A stretch of DNA of 64,000 bases, taken from IMG/VR virus record IMGVR_UViG_3300047476_001203, positions 51,207 to 115,206 of that record; one strand, 5' to 3'. Source of the DNA: a virus. The notes beneath the pieces are model-generated. The model ran no database searches and had not been told where the DNA came from. It was given only the letters and a program-made list of their open reading frames with translations. Both the position numbers and the translations under genes were made by a program. This document shows positions 16,364-25,662 of this stretch, piece by piece; within the stretch, counting starts at the first letter, position 1, and each line of letters starts with the position of its first letter.

Positions 16364-17299
16364 CTAAAAAGTCAAATAGTCTTTGTATCCATTTGATACA
16401 ATAATATTTTTCCATTCCTCGATTTTTTCCAATCGATATTCTTCGTTTCTAATAATATGGGATTTCTTCAACCAAACGTGTTCGTATTCTATTTTTGGAG
16501 TGTTGTGACTACATCTATCGTATTCCATCCAATCATTAATATATCCCTTTTTTGCTTGATTACTTTGTGGGTCCGCGAATTGAATGAATATCTTATTTTC
16601 AACGTCCCCGACGTGTAAATCTAAGTGTCTAATAGTGTAACCTAATATGTTTTGGTCCGACATTAACCACAACCAATCCAAAACCTTATCATATGTTTTA
16701 TTAACAATTCTCATATGAAGTTCCTTATACTTGGTTAACATTTTCTTATTGTTAACAAAAAGAAAAGATGTATTTGGAATTGCCATTCTTTCTTCAAACT
16801 CCGGCATATTCAATTTAACCTCATTTAATTGGTAATCGTGGATATACATAAAACCCCTTAAGAGTTCCCAATGGGTGTGAACTACATCATATTGAAATAA
16901 CCATTTTGGTAATGGTGTTTTGATAATTAAATCTAAATCCAAAAATAGAAATGGTGGTTTTTCGTGACAAATTGAGAATATTTTACCACTAGTCCAAAAT
17001 TGTGCTGGGTTTACCAATGTCTTATCTAACTTATCTAATACATCAGTATCAATTTCATCAAATAAATCGGAAAATCCGATTTTTTTATAATAGTCATAAC
17101 CAACAGTGTCGGTATATAATTTAACAGGTACCCCACCATATTTCTTAGCGCTGGTGATAGCTGCCAACTGCATATATAATTCGTACGGTTGTAAATGATA
17201 TTCATTGACATCACCATCTAAAGTTATATCCTTTTTATATCCATTGAATTTGTCTCGATGAAAAAATGGTTTTGTCCAATTTACGAAAATTATCTTCAT
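16364..17299 (-). CDS. GT-A fold glycosyltransferase-like protein
   Basis: This 311-aa protein begins IIFVNWTKPFF and shows YGGVPVKLYTD, DEIDTDVLD, then PPFLFLDLDLIIKTPLP, where DLD is the metal/sugar-nucleotide D-x-D. The layout is shared with 20410-21435 and, more loosely, 5687-6385, and resembles DUF6734-type proteins of Bacteroidota. It lies 24 nt from the APS kinase gene and 1 nt from the next glycosyltransferase. Donor and acceptor cannot be told. Confidence 0.6.
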   Translation of the reverse strand: MKIIFVNWTKPFFHRDKFNGYKKDITLDGDVNEYHLQPYELYMQLAAITSAKKYGGVPVKLYTDTVGYDYYKKIGFSDLFDEIDTDVLDKLDKTLVNPAQFWTSGKIFSICHEKPPFLFLDLDLIIKTPLPKWLFQYDVVHTHWELLRGFMYIHDYQLNEVKLNMPEFEERMAIPNTSFLFVNNKKMLTKYKELHMRIVNKTYDKVLDWLWLMSDQNILGYTIRHLDLHVGDVENKIFIQFADPQSNQAKKGYINDWMEYDRCSHNTPKIEYEHVWLKKSHIIRNEEYRLEKIEEWKNIIVSNGYKDYLTF

Positions 17300-17300
17300 A

Positions 17301-18092
17301 CTATTCGTGAATAAAATAGATATCTTTATTCAATTTGTCAATTGAATATCTATTAAGAATTATTTGTTTTTCCTTCATTTCCAAATCGTCTTTACCCAAA
17401 CATACTACAGGTTCAATTTTATCAAGGTATTCATCTGTGGTATTGATAAACTTATTAAAATAAATCATTGCACATATCTCTTCGATATTAGATACTATTC
17501 CATATTCTCTTTGGATTTTTATTAATTCTTTAAAGAATTGTTTATTTCTACAGTATATAAACCCTGCGTTTGGGATTGTTAGTCCATCACTAAATTTCCA
17601 CTTACCTCTATATAACATCTGATAAAAGAACATATTGTAATAATGTTGTCCATTATTAACGAAAGGACTGATTGTTTGATATTCTTTTAATATTTGATTT
17701 GGGTAGAAATATAAAGGTATCTGTATATCATTCTTATTTCTTAATAGATTATAAAAATTCTCATCTAAAGGTTTTTGAATTTCACAGTCCCAATCAAGGA
17801 ACAATATCTCATCGTACGTTTCCATAGCATATTCTAATGCCAATATTTTATGAAAAAAGTTAAACTCGATATTCATTTCCAAACTTTCTCCCATATAATG
17901 ATATGAGTATCCAAGTTTTTCTAAAAATTCACAATTGTTTCTATCCCAAACAATTACCAATTGATTATTTAAGTTGTATTTCTCGTCAATCTCTTTCGCT
18001 CTCAAACACTCATCTAAATAAGAATTCAAGTTCTTTTCAAAAAACTGATGATTGTTTTTACCCCAAAGACATCTTATTATTTTCATATCCAT
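17301..18092 (-). CDS. GT-A fold glycosyltransferase-like protein
   Basis: This 263-aa protein has EILFLDWDCEIQKPL at about 95-109, with D-W-D as the likely catalytic metal motif, and NAGFIYCRNKQFF further on, a pattern seen in GT-A sugar transferases. The chosen ATG at 18092 overlaps the upstream GT25-like gene by 35 nt; a second ATG two codons in would shorten the overlap slightly. It has no close sibling in the window. Confidence 0.55.
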   Translation of the reverse strand: MDMKIIRCLWGKNNHQFFEKNLNSYLDECLRAKEIDEKYNLNNQLVIVWDRNNCEFLEKLGYSYHYMGESLEMNIEFNFFHKILALEYAMETYDEILFLDWDCEIQKPLDENFYNLLRNKNDIQIPLYFYPNQILKEYQTISPFVNNGQHYYNMFFYQMLYRGKWKFSDGLTIPNAGFIYCRNKQFFKELIKIQREYGIVSNIEEICAMIYFNKFINTTDEYLDKIEPVVCLGKDDLEMKEKQIILNRYSIDKLNKDIYFIHE

Positions 18093-18648
18093 TCGGAGCT
18101 AAGTTTGAGATGAATTTATCTTTTAATTGTGTGAAAAATGGTTTGTTTACGAACTTTAAAATTAAATCATTAACCTTAACCATTTCCCAATCAAATGCTT
18201 GTGTTATTTTGTTACTGTCAAAATGATTTAAAATTTTTTTCGTACCATTTAAAGATACGAAATATGAGTGACAATCAATTGTTTTCTTTCCGTCTGAACC
18301 GATGTTTAATACATCAAAGTCGTTAAAATTTACACTATTAAAATCGAAATGTTCGTTGACACCTATATCGTCTTCGAATATTAATATATTTGAATTTCTT
18401 TGATTTGCAATTTTGATTACTTCTACGTGTGATAATAGCGTTGCCATCACTGCTCGATGATTGAGGTCATATTGAAAATAATCAACATCACTAAATTTAT
18501 TAGTTATATCATCATCTGAGATATCACTCACATCTATTGCATCGAAAAATTGATAGTCGAGTTCGAGTTTTGTCATTAAATCATTCATATGCTTTCTTCT
18601 CTCAATATCACTTTTTAATGATATAACGTAGATTAGATAATCCCGCAT
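18058..18648 (-). CDS. Glycosyltransferase family 25-like protein
   Basis: This 196-aa protein starts IYVISLKSDIERRKHM followed by a FFDAIDVSD block, the standard opening of GT25 (LPS galactosyltransferase type). LSHVEVIKIA and ILIFEDDIGV supply the acidic metal motif (EDD). Length is a little short for the family (about 230-260), with the C-terminal part reduced. It is coupled to the 38-aa gene upstream (1-nt gap). Likely adds galactose or a related sugar, by family analogy. Confidence 0.7.
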   Translation of the reverse strand: MRDYLIYVISLKSDIERRKHMNDLMTKLELDYQFFDAIDVSDISDDDITNKFSDVDYFQYDLNHRAVMATLLSHVEVIKIANQRNSNILIFEDDIGVNEHFDFNSVNFNDFDVLNIGSDGKKTIDCHSYFVSLNGTKKILNHFDSNKITQAFDWEMVKVNDLILKFVNKPFFTQLKDKFISNLAPNGYENNKMSLG

Positions 18649-18649
18649 A

Positions 18650-18766
18650 TTAATGTTTATAAATGAATGGGTCTCTTTTTTTAAGTTCCGCTAATTTCTT
18701 TTTGAATTCTTTTTTCTTTTTCCATTCTACCCATTTGTGGGTTAACCATCCAATAAATGTTTTCAT
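18650..18766 (-). CDS. 38-aa basic partner protein of the carbamoyltransferase
   Basis: An ATG at 18766 overlaps the carbamoyltransferase stop by 4 nt (ATGA) and opens 38 codons. The protein begins MKTFIGWLTHKWVEWKKK, continues with a Lys-rich helix and ends DPFIYKH. A small Trp/Lys-rich protein directly after a NodU/CmcH-type carbamoyltransferase is a recurring arrangement (DUF5989 is one such family), though I cannot assign it to that family. Likely a short amphipathic or membrane-contacting helix. Confidence 0.65.
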   Translation of the reverse strand: MKTFIGWLTHKWVEWKKKKEFKKKLAELKKRDPFIYKH

Positions 18767-20400
18767 TTGTTTCCGTTTTTATAAATAATATAATCACCAA
18801 TTACCAATATATCCATAGCGGTATCCAAATATGTTAATATAGCATCCTCAGGTGTTAAAACCATTGTTTTATCTTTAACATTGAAAGATGTGTTTAATAA
18901 TATTGGGTAATCAGTTCTTTCTTCAAATTCTTTTAATAATGGGTAAATTGGGTTGTGTGGTGTTACGGATTGTACTCTTGCACTACCGTCAACGTGAGTA
19001 ACTGCAGGTAATTTATCTCTATATTTTTTCAACACATTAACCACTTGATTCATATATGGGATATATTCTTTTGAATCAAAGAATTCACTTTGACGTTCGA
19101 ACGTCACCATAGGTGCAAATGGTCTAAATCCTTCTCTTTTTTTAATTACTTTATTAATTCTCGCTTGCATATCAGGTACTGTTGGGTTTGCCAATATTGA
19201 CCTATTACCTAACGCCCTTGCACCAAATTCAATCTTATCTTGGAACCACCCAACAACTAACCCCATACTTAGATATTGTGCGGTTCTTTTATATAATCTT
19301 TCTTTTGTGTGTTTTCTGTAAAATATTTTATGTCCGTATTTGTTTAATGTGTTTTGAATTTCATTATGACTATAAGAAGGACCTAAAAATGGTGTTGGTG
19401 TAACTCTAACATTAAGACCTTTAACTTTAGATAAATAATCTAAACAAGAACCAATACAAGAACCCGCATCAGAAGGTGCTGGTGGTACCCATACCTTCTT
19501 AAAAATTCCGTTTTTAATTATTTTACCATTAGCACATCCATTATATGCACAACCTCCACCAATACAAATGTTATCTGAATGATAAAACAATTTTGCATCT
19601 TTTATTAATTGAAAAAACAACTCTTCATATCTTTCTTGTACTGACGCTGCTAAATCTTTGTGGTCTTCAGTAAGAGGGGTATTTGGTAATCTATTTTCAA
19701 TACCTAATAAATCACCTAATTTGTGATTAAACATTGTGTCGTCGGATTTATTCCATATGAAACAATCCATATTACAGGATAATTTATATCCGTCAAAATT
19801 AATTAATTGAGCAACTTTACTTCTAAATCTTTCGGGGTCACCATATGCAGCCAAACCCATTACCTTATACTCACCTTCGTTTGGTTTAAAACCTAAAAAG
19901 GCGGTCATTGCTGAGTAATACAACCCTAACGAATCAGGATATTCAATTGTCTTAATATTATGAACTACCCCATTAATACCTTTACCAAATGAAACCGTTG
20001 AAGTTTCACCAACACCGTCAACAGATACTATAACCGCTTTATCAAAATTCGATGATAAATACGAATAGGCCATATGTGACATATGATGTGAGGTATAATG
20101 TATCTTATCAGATATCTTTCTTAAATTCCACCAAACTTTGATGTTGGTTTTTAATGAAGTGAAAAACGACTTCCTTCTTTTGAACCTGAGTTTTGGGTTC
20201 TCATAATAACAAACCGCCTCGATGTCTGATTTTTTTAAATCGAAATGATTAAAAATATAATCAATAGTGTTATTTGGAAACGAACTATCGTGTTTGATTC
20301 CAGTGAACTTTTCTTCCTCACAAGCAAAGACTAATTCCCCATCTTTAAAAAGACAAGCAGAAGAATCGTGATAATATGCGGATACTCCAATAATATACAT
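18763..20400 (-). CDS. Carbamoyltransferase, NodU/CmcH type
   Basis: This 545-aa protein has the N-terminal ASKHA-like fold marks (IIGVSAYYHDSSACL, VSVDGVGET), the HHMSHMAYSY segment with metal-binding His residues, and the C-terminal YrdC-like EFGARALGNRSILANP. The family moves a carbamoyl group from carbamoyl phosphate, through carbamoyl-AMP, onto hydroxyls of sugars or antibiotics (NodU, CmcH, TobZ). Length is normal. It lies 9 nt after the upstream glycosyltransferase gene. A carbamoylated sugar on the phage-made glycan is the expected product. Confidence 0.9.
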   Translation of the reverse strand: MYIIGVSAYYHDSSACLFKDGELVFACEEEKFTGIKHDSSFPNNTIDYIFNHFDLKKSDIEAVCYYENPKLRFKRRKSFFTSLKTNIKVWWNLRKISDKIHYTSHHMSHMAYSYLSSNFDKAVIVSVDGVGETSTVSFGKGINGVVHNIKTIEYPDSLGLYYSAMTAFLGFKPNEGEYKVMGLAAYGDPERFRSKVAQLINFDGYKLSCNMDCFIWNKSDDTMFNHKLGDLLGIENRLPNTPLTEDHKDLAASVQERYEELFFQLIKDAKLFYHSDNICIGGGCAYNGCANGKIIKNGIFKKVWVPPAPSDAGSCIGSCLDYLSKVKGLNVRVTPTPFLGPSYSHNEIQNTLNKYGHKIFYRKHTKERLYKRTAQYLSMGLVVGWFQDKIEFGARALGNRSILANPTVPDMQARINKVIKKREGFRPFAPMVTFERQSEFFDSKEYIPYMNQVVNVLKKYRDKLPAVTHVDGSARVQSVTPHNPIYPLLKEFEERTDYPILLNTSFNVKDKTMVLTPEDAILTYLDTAMDILVIGDYIIYKNGNK

Positions 20401-20409
20401 CTATTATAA

Positions 20410-21435
20410 TTATTTGGTTTTCATTATTAGACCGTTAAGTCTGTTGGTCAATGATAATAAGTACTTATAGTACATTAAACTAATTTCATCAGACTTTGTC
20501 TGTTTAGGAAACATATTATCAATAATTGCAATGTAGTTTAGACCATTAAAATCTTCAATGATGCGTTCTTTTATTAAGAAAATAATCTCTTCAAAATTTT
20601 TATATCCGTTAAGATGTAAAAATCCATTAAAATCAAACATCACTCTTTTAAATAAATTGTGGTAATCATCAACCATAGTTAAATCTTCCCCACTTCTAAT
20701 ACCAAAAGGGAAATCCCAATCTTTACCTTTACTAAACTCAATATAGGTCGGGTTATGTTCAAATAGAAATTTAAAGTTTTCTAAATTGTGGTCACCCTTT
20801 ATCATTCTCATAGCAGCAGGAATGAATAGTTGTTCAATGATACAAGCGTTATAATAATTTGAATCAAAAAAGTCAGTGTGGTTTTGATATAGTTCTAAAC
20901 AGTATTTTGAAGATTCTTTAATCAATTCAAAGTTATGTCCTCCAAATACCGACATATTCGGAACATTATTAAACTTAACGTATTTTAAAAACTCTTCAGG
21001 TAACTTACTTTGGATTTCAAAACTTCTCTTTACATATGTTGTATAAAAAGAAGTGTTTGTTTTTTCAAAATTAAGTATATCACCACTACCTTCAGCAAAT
21101 GTTGAGTATATGTTTTCAAAATCATTGAAGAATATCTTTTTAAAAATAAAAGTATCTAAATCAATGTGAATGTAAGGTTCAGTTTGTTGTGAATAAACAA
21201 CTAATTTAGGTACTGAAAAGGTTTTAACATTCACATCTTTCAAAACATCAGTATTAATTTCATCATAGGGTAAACCTATCTTTTTAACAATATCTCCTAC
21301 CTCTTGATTTGTATACAATACAACATACCCATAATGTCTTTTAGCCAACAATAGAGATAATGACATCAAATAAAATATATTCTTATTTAATGGACCGCTA
21401 TTTCCTGTTTGTATGTATGTGTGTACTATTTTCAT
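20410..21435 (-). CDS. GT-A fold glycosyltransferase-like protein
   Basis: This 341-aa protein starts IVHTYIQTG and has YVVLYTNQE, YDEINTDVL, then YIHIDLDTFIFKK with D-L-D as the metal motif. It is a diverged sibling of 16364-17299. It overlaps the SGNH-like gene upstream by 4 nt. The C-terminal 100 residues are helical without motif. Transfer reaction unknown. Confidence 0.6.
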   Translation of the reverse strand: MKIVHTYIQTGNSGPLNKNIFYLMSLSLLLAKRHYGYVVLYTNQEVGDIVKKIGLPYDEINTDVLKDVNVKTFSVPKLVVYSQQTEPYIHIDLDTFIFKKIFFNDFENIYSTFAEGSGDILNFEKTNTSFYTTYVKRSFEIQSKLPEEFLKYVKFNNVPNMSVFGGHNFELIKESSKYCLELYQNHTDFFDSNYYNACIIEQLFIPAAMRMIKGDHNLENFKFLFEHNPTYIEFSKGKDWDFPFGIRSGEDLTMVDDYHNLFKRVMFDFNGFLHLNGYKNFEEIIFLIKERIIEDFNGLNYIAIIDNMFPKQTKSDEISLMYYKYLLSLTNRLNGLIMKTK

Positions 21436-22172
21436 ATACTTTTAAAGTCAGAGAAATCTCTACTTTTTTCAACTAATTGTTTGAAGTTAATATATGTATT
21501 TTTTTTGTCTTTTTCAACCAATGACTCCCATTTTTCCGCAACCATATCCATACTTTCAGTATAATATTCGGGTAACTTTGTTCTTACCCAATCCAAATGA
21601 GTTGTTATTGTTGGGTGTGAATCAAACTCATCAATAAAATTATATTGTGGTTTGCCTTCATTAAAATCCATTAAATTATCTGCGGTTAATATTTTTTGTA
21701 GTTCGTTACTACAATTAACCATTCTTTTTGGTGTGTTTTCTAATGACCCTTTTTGTGATGATATGTCAAATGCGGACATAAACTTATACTTACAACCAAT
21801 ACTATCTAATAAGTACTTCACACTCAATATGTTGTACCAACTCATAAAATATCCGTGTTCATCGGTCCAATATTTGGTAACAAAATCGTGACCATACAAA
21901 GTTTGATTGTAGAGATTACCCGCATTTATCCAATTAGAATTTTTGTCAATCATATCATTTCTAAAATATTGACTAAACATCACTAACACAGTATCATCCT
22001 TCGTTAATTTATTTACGGAATTACATTCGTATAATCTTGATGATATAAAGTAGTTACCAGCACCCGCATTTGCCCAATTTTGATGAGTGTCAAAATTTAG
22101 TGCAACAAAATCCGCCCAAGTAGGCCAAATATAACTCGTGAAACTACAACCAAATGTAAAAAGTCTACCCAT
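21432..22172 (-). CDS. SGNH hydrolase-like protein
   Basis: This 246-aa protein has FGCSFTSY with Ser at about 10, NWANAGAGNYF at 32-42 as the Gly/Asn block, and DEFDSHPTITTHLDW near 180-194 for the Asp/His pair. It has Trp/Tyr-rich inserts. It overlaps the glycosyltransferase-like gene upstream by 8 nt. O-acyl removal or transfer on a polysaccharide is the likely chemistry. Confidence 0.7.
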   Translation of the reverse strand: MGRLFTFGCSFTSYIWPTWADFVALNFDTHQNWANAGAGNYFISSRLYECNSVNKLTKDDTVLVMFSQYFRNDMIDKNSNWINAGNLYNQTLYGHDFVTKYWTDEHGYFMSWYNILSVKYLLDSIGCKYKFMSAFDISSQKGSLENTPKRMVNCSNELQKILTADNLMDFNEGKPQYNFIDEFDSHPTITTHLDWVRTKLPEYYTESMDMVAEKWESLVEKDKKNTYINFKQLVEKSRDFSDFKSI

Positions 22173-23436
22173 TTAATTCATTCCACATTTCTAATAAAAC
22201 TTCCCTTATTGTTGATGATTGGTCACTTTCACTATACTTCTCTTTATAAATTCGATTATAGTTTTCTTTATTGTGAACCAACACCTCTCGTATCTCTTCT
22301 CTAATTTTAATTAACTCTTCTTTTGTTTTCTGCTTCAATTTTAATAGTTCATCAACTATCATTTTACTTCTCTTATCTCTATCAGGTTCACTATCGTAAC
22401 TTTCATCCCACCATCTATCAAAAGTTTTGTAACCAATTGATTTTAAATACTTTAATGAACCTTCATTACCATATAATAAGAATGGATGACCAACCATAAT
22501 TGGTTTCCATATCTTTTCCGAAAAGAATAGAGTACCAGTATCCACCAATGTTTCTGTTACAACTGAAACAAAAGTTCTTTCAAAATCTTCAGTGGTTATG
22601 TTACACGCAAGATTGAATCGTAATTCTGGCATACTATCAATCATAAAGGGTGTGTTGTTGTAAAAAAAGTGATGGACTTCAGGTGGTACAGGGTAAGGTA
22701 ATGGATGTACTATTTTATCTAAACTTATTAAACCATCATATATCAACCCCTTTTCATATAAATCAATCATAAAACGTAATCTATGGTGTCTGGGTTGACG
22801 ATTATAGGATAGGAATAGGTATTTGTCATCACTTGGTTTAAAGTCCACCATTGGTCCTTTATATTGGTTCCACGGTTCAAAATAGTGAATACCTCTAGCT
22901 TGGTATCCGAGACCTTTGTTTTTAACAATTTGTTCAGATAATAGATTACCACAGACATAGTAAATTGAATTGACCGGAAAATTCATCTGTAATCTCCATT
23001 TTTCAATCATTTCAAAATCATAGTTGTTTTGAATACCAGAGTACCCCTCATAAATGAAGAACATCAGTATTTTACACTTACCATTTCTGATATCTTCAAT
23101 ATACTCAGAAGATATACACTTTAACCCAATCTCATTGTTAAGTGTGAAAAAATCGTGACTATACACATTGATTATGTATATGTGTTTGGAATCACCAATC
23201 TCCTCTTTTGGGGTATATTTTATCAGACTACTATGGGTTGGGGTGATGGAATTTCTCATATGTCCGTCTTGGAACATCTCACCTTGTTCGGTGTACACAT
23301 TCCATTGACCCCACATATGTGGTATTGCCAATCTCTTTAACTCCTTAATGTACCAGGTTTTAGACGAACCGTTTGGTCTATAATAGTTTAGAATACTGTC
23401 CCAATCCTCTAAACTGCAAATAATTTTTTCTTCCAC
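22165..23436 (-). CDS. Putative glycosyltransferase-like protein, SEK family
   Basis: This 423-aa protein carries YLFLSYNRQPRHHRLRFM, then TETLVD, FSEKIWKPIMVGHPFLL, IGYKTFDRWWDESYDSE and a helical end. The same order of motifs is found in the proteins at 25647 and 32283. SEK-x-x-KP followed by a Gly/Pro-rich strand resembles the donor-site motif of GT-B enzymes such as GT10. It is the first gene of the leftward operon and is divergently oriented to the plus-strand operon, sharing an 81-nt intergenic region. It could be named only as a putative sugar transferase. Confidence 0.5.
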   Translation of the reverse strand: MEEKIICSLEDWDSILNYYRPNGSSKTWYIKELKRLAIPHMWGQWNVYTEQGEMFQDGHMRNSITPTHSSLIKYTPKEEIGDSKHIYIINVYSHDFFTLNNEIGLKCISSEYIEDIRNGKCKILMFFIYEGYSGIQNNYDFEMIEKWRLQMNFPVNSIYYVCGNLLSEQIVKNKGLGYQARGIHYFEPWNQYKGPMVDFKPSDDKYLFLSYNRQPRHHRLRFMIDLYEKGLIYDGLISLDKIVHPLPYPVPPEVHHFFYNNTPFMIDSMPELRFNLACNITTEDFERTFVSVVTETLVDTGTLFFSEKIWKPIMVGHPFLLYGNEGSLKYLKSIGYKTFDRWWDESYDSEPDRDKRSKMIVDELLKLKQKTKEELIKIREEIREVLVHNKENYNRIYKEKYSESDQSSTIREVLLEMWNELNG

Positions 23437-23475
23437 AGTTTAAATATAAAAAATTTTTTCTTAAATTTAAAGTGG

Positions 23476-23506
23476 TTGACTATTGATAAAAAATTATTTA
23501 AATTAG
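23476..23506 (+). promoter_or_regulatory. Promoter of the plus-strand sugar operon
   Basis: TTGACT at 23476-23481 is followed 17 nt later by TAAATT (23499-23504), fitting a sigma70-like promoter. Read with Bacteroidota rules it is TTG-N20-TAAATTAG, one base off TAnnTTTG. The expected start of transcription is about 7 nt before the ATG at 23518, so the leader would be very short and without Shine-Dalgarno sequence. Confidence 0.6.
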
Positions 23507-23517
23507 TGTTTACAGAT

Positions 23518-24486
23518 ATGAAAATTTTAATCACAGGAGGTGCAGGATACTTAGGTTCAGTGATAACAAAAAAACTACTCGATTTGGGTCATAAAGTGAC
23601 CGTAATTGACACATTATTGTTCAATCAGATTTCCCCACTCCAATTTACTTACAATCCAAATTATAACTTCATTTATGGTGATGTTAGAAACCTAACCCTG
23701 TTCGAAAGGGAAGTTAAATCTCACGATGTTATAATTCCATTAGCAGCAATTGTCGGGTTCCCTGCTTGTAAAAAAGACCCTGAATTAGCAACACAAATCA
23801 ACTATAACCAAATCATTAATTTGATGAACTTCATTAGTCCAAATCAAATGATTATCTATCCAAACACAAATAGTGGATATGGTGTTGGTAAAGATGATAA
23901 GTTTTGTACTGAAGAATCACCATTGAATCCGATATCGGTATATGGTGAAACTAAATGCGCCGCGGAAAGACATTTACTTAATTACACCAATGCAACTTGT
24001 TTTAGATTAGCAACCGTATTTGGTTCTTCTCCAAGAATGAGAACTGATTTGTTGGTAAATGAGTTTGTTTATAAAGCAATGACCGACAAATACATTGTTG
24101 TATTTGAAAAACATTTCAAACGTAACTTCATTCATATTCAAGATGTTGGTGATGTGTTTACATTCGCTCTCGAAAATTATGAAACAATGAAAGAGAACGT
24201 TTACAATGTCGGGTTAAGTGACGCTAACTTAAGTAAACAAGAATTATTAGAAAAAATAAAATTATACATTCCTGATTTTGCAATCACTTACTCTGACTTC
24301 TATGAAGACCCGGACAAAAGAGATTACATAGTTTCAAATGAAAAGATTGAAAAGACGGGATGGAAACCAAAGTGGTCTTTGGATGATGGTATTAAAGAAC
24401 TGATGAAAACATACCAAGTACTAATACCAAAAATGACATCGGAATTTAGAAATGGATTCCCATTAGGATACGCAAACAATACATAA
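23518..24486 (+). CDS. NAD-dependent sugar epimerase/dehydratase (extended SDR)
   Basis: The protein (322 aa from the ATG at 23518) has the nucleotide-binding GGAGYLGS at 7-14 and the catalytic Y142-x-x-x-K146 (VYGETK), so all SDR residues are intact. Family members interconvert or dehydrate nucleotide sugars. A longer frame starts 14 codons earlier at 23476, but that start lies inside the promoter and the Rossmann fold normally begins within a few residues of the N-terminus, so I chose 23518. It is followed 2 nt later by an RmlC-like epimerase, a common pairing. Confidence 0.85.
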   Translation: MKILITGGAGYLGSVITKKLLDLGHKVTVIDTLLFNQISPLQFTYNPNYNFIYGDVRNLTLFEREVKSHDVIIPLAAIVGFPACKKDPELATQINYNQIINLMNFISPNQMIIYPNTNSGYGVGKDDKFCTEESPLNPISVYGETKCAAERHLLNYTNATCFRLATVFGSSPRMRTDLLVNEFVYKAMTDKYIVVFEKHFKRNFIHIQDVGDVFTFALENYETMKENVYNVGLSDANLSKQELLEKIKLYIPDFAITYSDFYEDPDKRDYIVSNEKIEKTGWKPKWSLDDGIKELMKTYQVLIPKMTSEFRNGFPLGYANNT

Positions 24487-24487
24487 T

Positions 24488-25033
24488 ATGAGTAATAAAT
24501 GGGATGAGTTTGTTGAAACTCCATCAAAAGTTTTTGGTTATGAAGTACCAATTTTCACACCTTCGATTTATAGAGAATATAGAGGTGAAATTTTTACAAC
24601 ATTTCATAGTGAAGAACATCCTGTGATGAAACATATTCACTATGATAAAAGTGAAATCTCAATTCACGGAAGATTTTCAAAATCATATAAGGGTGTTCTA
24701 AGAGGATTACATTACGATACTAAAACTTGGAAATTAGTTCAGGCGGCTGTTGGTGACATTTACTTGGTTGTGTTAGATATGAGACCATCATCACCGACAT
24801 ATGGTGATTGGGAGTCGTTTATGATAACTGAGAAAGATAGAAACCAAGTATTAGTTCCACCAGGTTTTGCAAACGGACATTACGCACTAACTGATTGTAT
24901 GTTTCATTATAATCTATTCTATAAAGATGGTTATGTAGACGCAAATGAACAAGGTGTAGTTAAATGGAATGACCCTGAGTATCAAATGGAATGGCCAACA
25001 GATAAACCAATATTACAAAAAAGAGACAGATGA
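24488..25033 (+). CDS. dTDP-4-dehydrorhamnose 3,5-epimerase-like cupin
   Basis: This 181-aa protein has VLRGLHYD with the catalytic His, KLVQAAVGDIYLVVLDMR, TYGDWESF and VPPGFANGHY, the hallmark strands of RmlC/RfbC, with a Tyr-containing FHYNLFYKD after them. The N-terminal 40 residues are a little longer than usual. The enzyme acts on 4-keto sugars, presumably the product of one of the neighbouring SDR proteins. No RmlA or RmlD is present here, so the pathway is not plain rhamnose synthesis. Confidence 0.85.
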   Translation: MSNKWDEFVETPSKVFGYEVPIFTPSIYREYRGEIFTTFHSEEHPVMKHIHYDKSEISIHGRFSKSYKGVLRGLHYDTKTWKLVQAAVGDIYLVVLDMRPSSPTYGDWESFMITEKDRNQVLVPPGFANGHYALTDCMFHYNLFYKDGYVDANEQGVVKWNDPEYQMEWPTDKPILQKRDR

Positions 25034-25662
25034 TAAAAAATTTAGATGACCATCTACCAATTGTTAGGGAGATGTTGTGGGATAAAGAAGGACTTATACA
25101 ATTTGAAAGAAAAATGGCTGACCATTGGGAAGCTGGTAGAGTTCGTGGACCGATTCACTTAAGTGGTGGAAATGAAGATGAACTAATTGAAATTTTCAAA
25201 AGAGTTAAAACAACAGATTGGGTATTCTCAACTTGGAGGTCTCATTATCACGCATTGTTAAAAGGTGTACCTTCTGAATGGTTAGAAGAGGAGATATTAG
25301 CTGGTAGGTCAATTACAATTGTGAATAAAGACGAGAAGTTTTATTCATCCGCAATTGTTGGTGGTACAATTCCAATTGCTGTTGGTGTTGCTATGGCTTT
25401 GAAACAACAAGGTAGTAAAGATAAGGTGTGGTGTTTCGTTGGTGATATGGCTTTCGAGACTGGTGGTTTTATGGAAAACTACAAATACGCTAAGAACTTT
25501 GACCTCCCAATTCAATTTGTGGTTGAGGATAATGGTGTATCAACAAACACTCCAACAATTGAAACTTGGAAAGTAAAAACTGAAGCACCTGAGGGTGTGA
25601 TTTGGTATAATTATATTAAACAATGGCCGCACTACGGAACAGGTAAATGGGTAATTTTTTAA
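25030..25662 (+). CDS. TPP-dependent enzyme, E1-alpha-like half
   Basis: This 210-aa protein has the thiamin-diphosphate signature GD at 138-139 through EDN at 166-168 (spacing 29), preceded by SSAIVGGTIPIAVGVAMALK as in E1 alpha of 2-oxoacid dehydrogenases and the first half of transketolases. It is about 100 residues shorter than typical E1 alpha. The matching pyrimidine-binding half is encoded at 30480-31028, the last gene of the same operon. In sugar pathways, such enzymes can attach a two-carbon unit to a keto sugar (as YerE does). Confidence 0.8.
   Translation: MIKNLDDHLPIVREMLWDKEGLIQFERKMADHWEAGRVRGPIHLSGGNEDELIEIFKRVKTTDWVFSTWRSHYHALLKGVPSEWLEEEILAGRSITIVNKDEKFYSSAIVGGTIPIAVGVAMALKQQGSKDKVWCFVGDMAFETGGFMENYKYAKNFDLPIQFVVEDNGVSTNTPTIETWKVKTEAPEGVIWYNYIKQWPHYGTGKWVIF

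Noticed and set aside
23476-23517. Upstream in-frame start for the first SDR gene
   Set aside because: This stretch holds the promoter, and the added 14 residues precede the Rossmann fold without sense.
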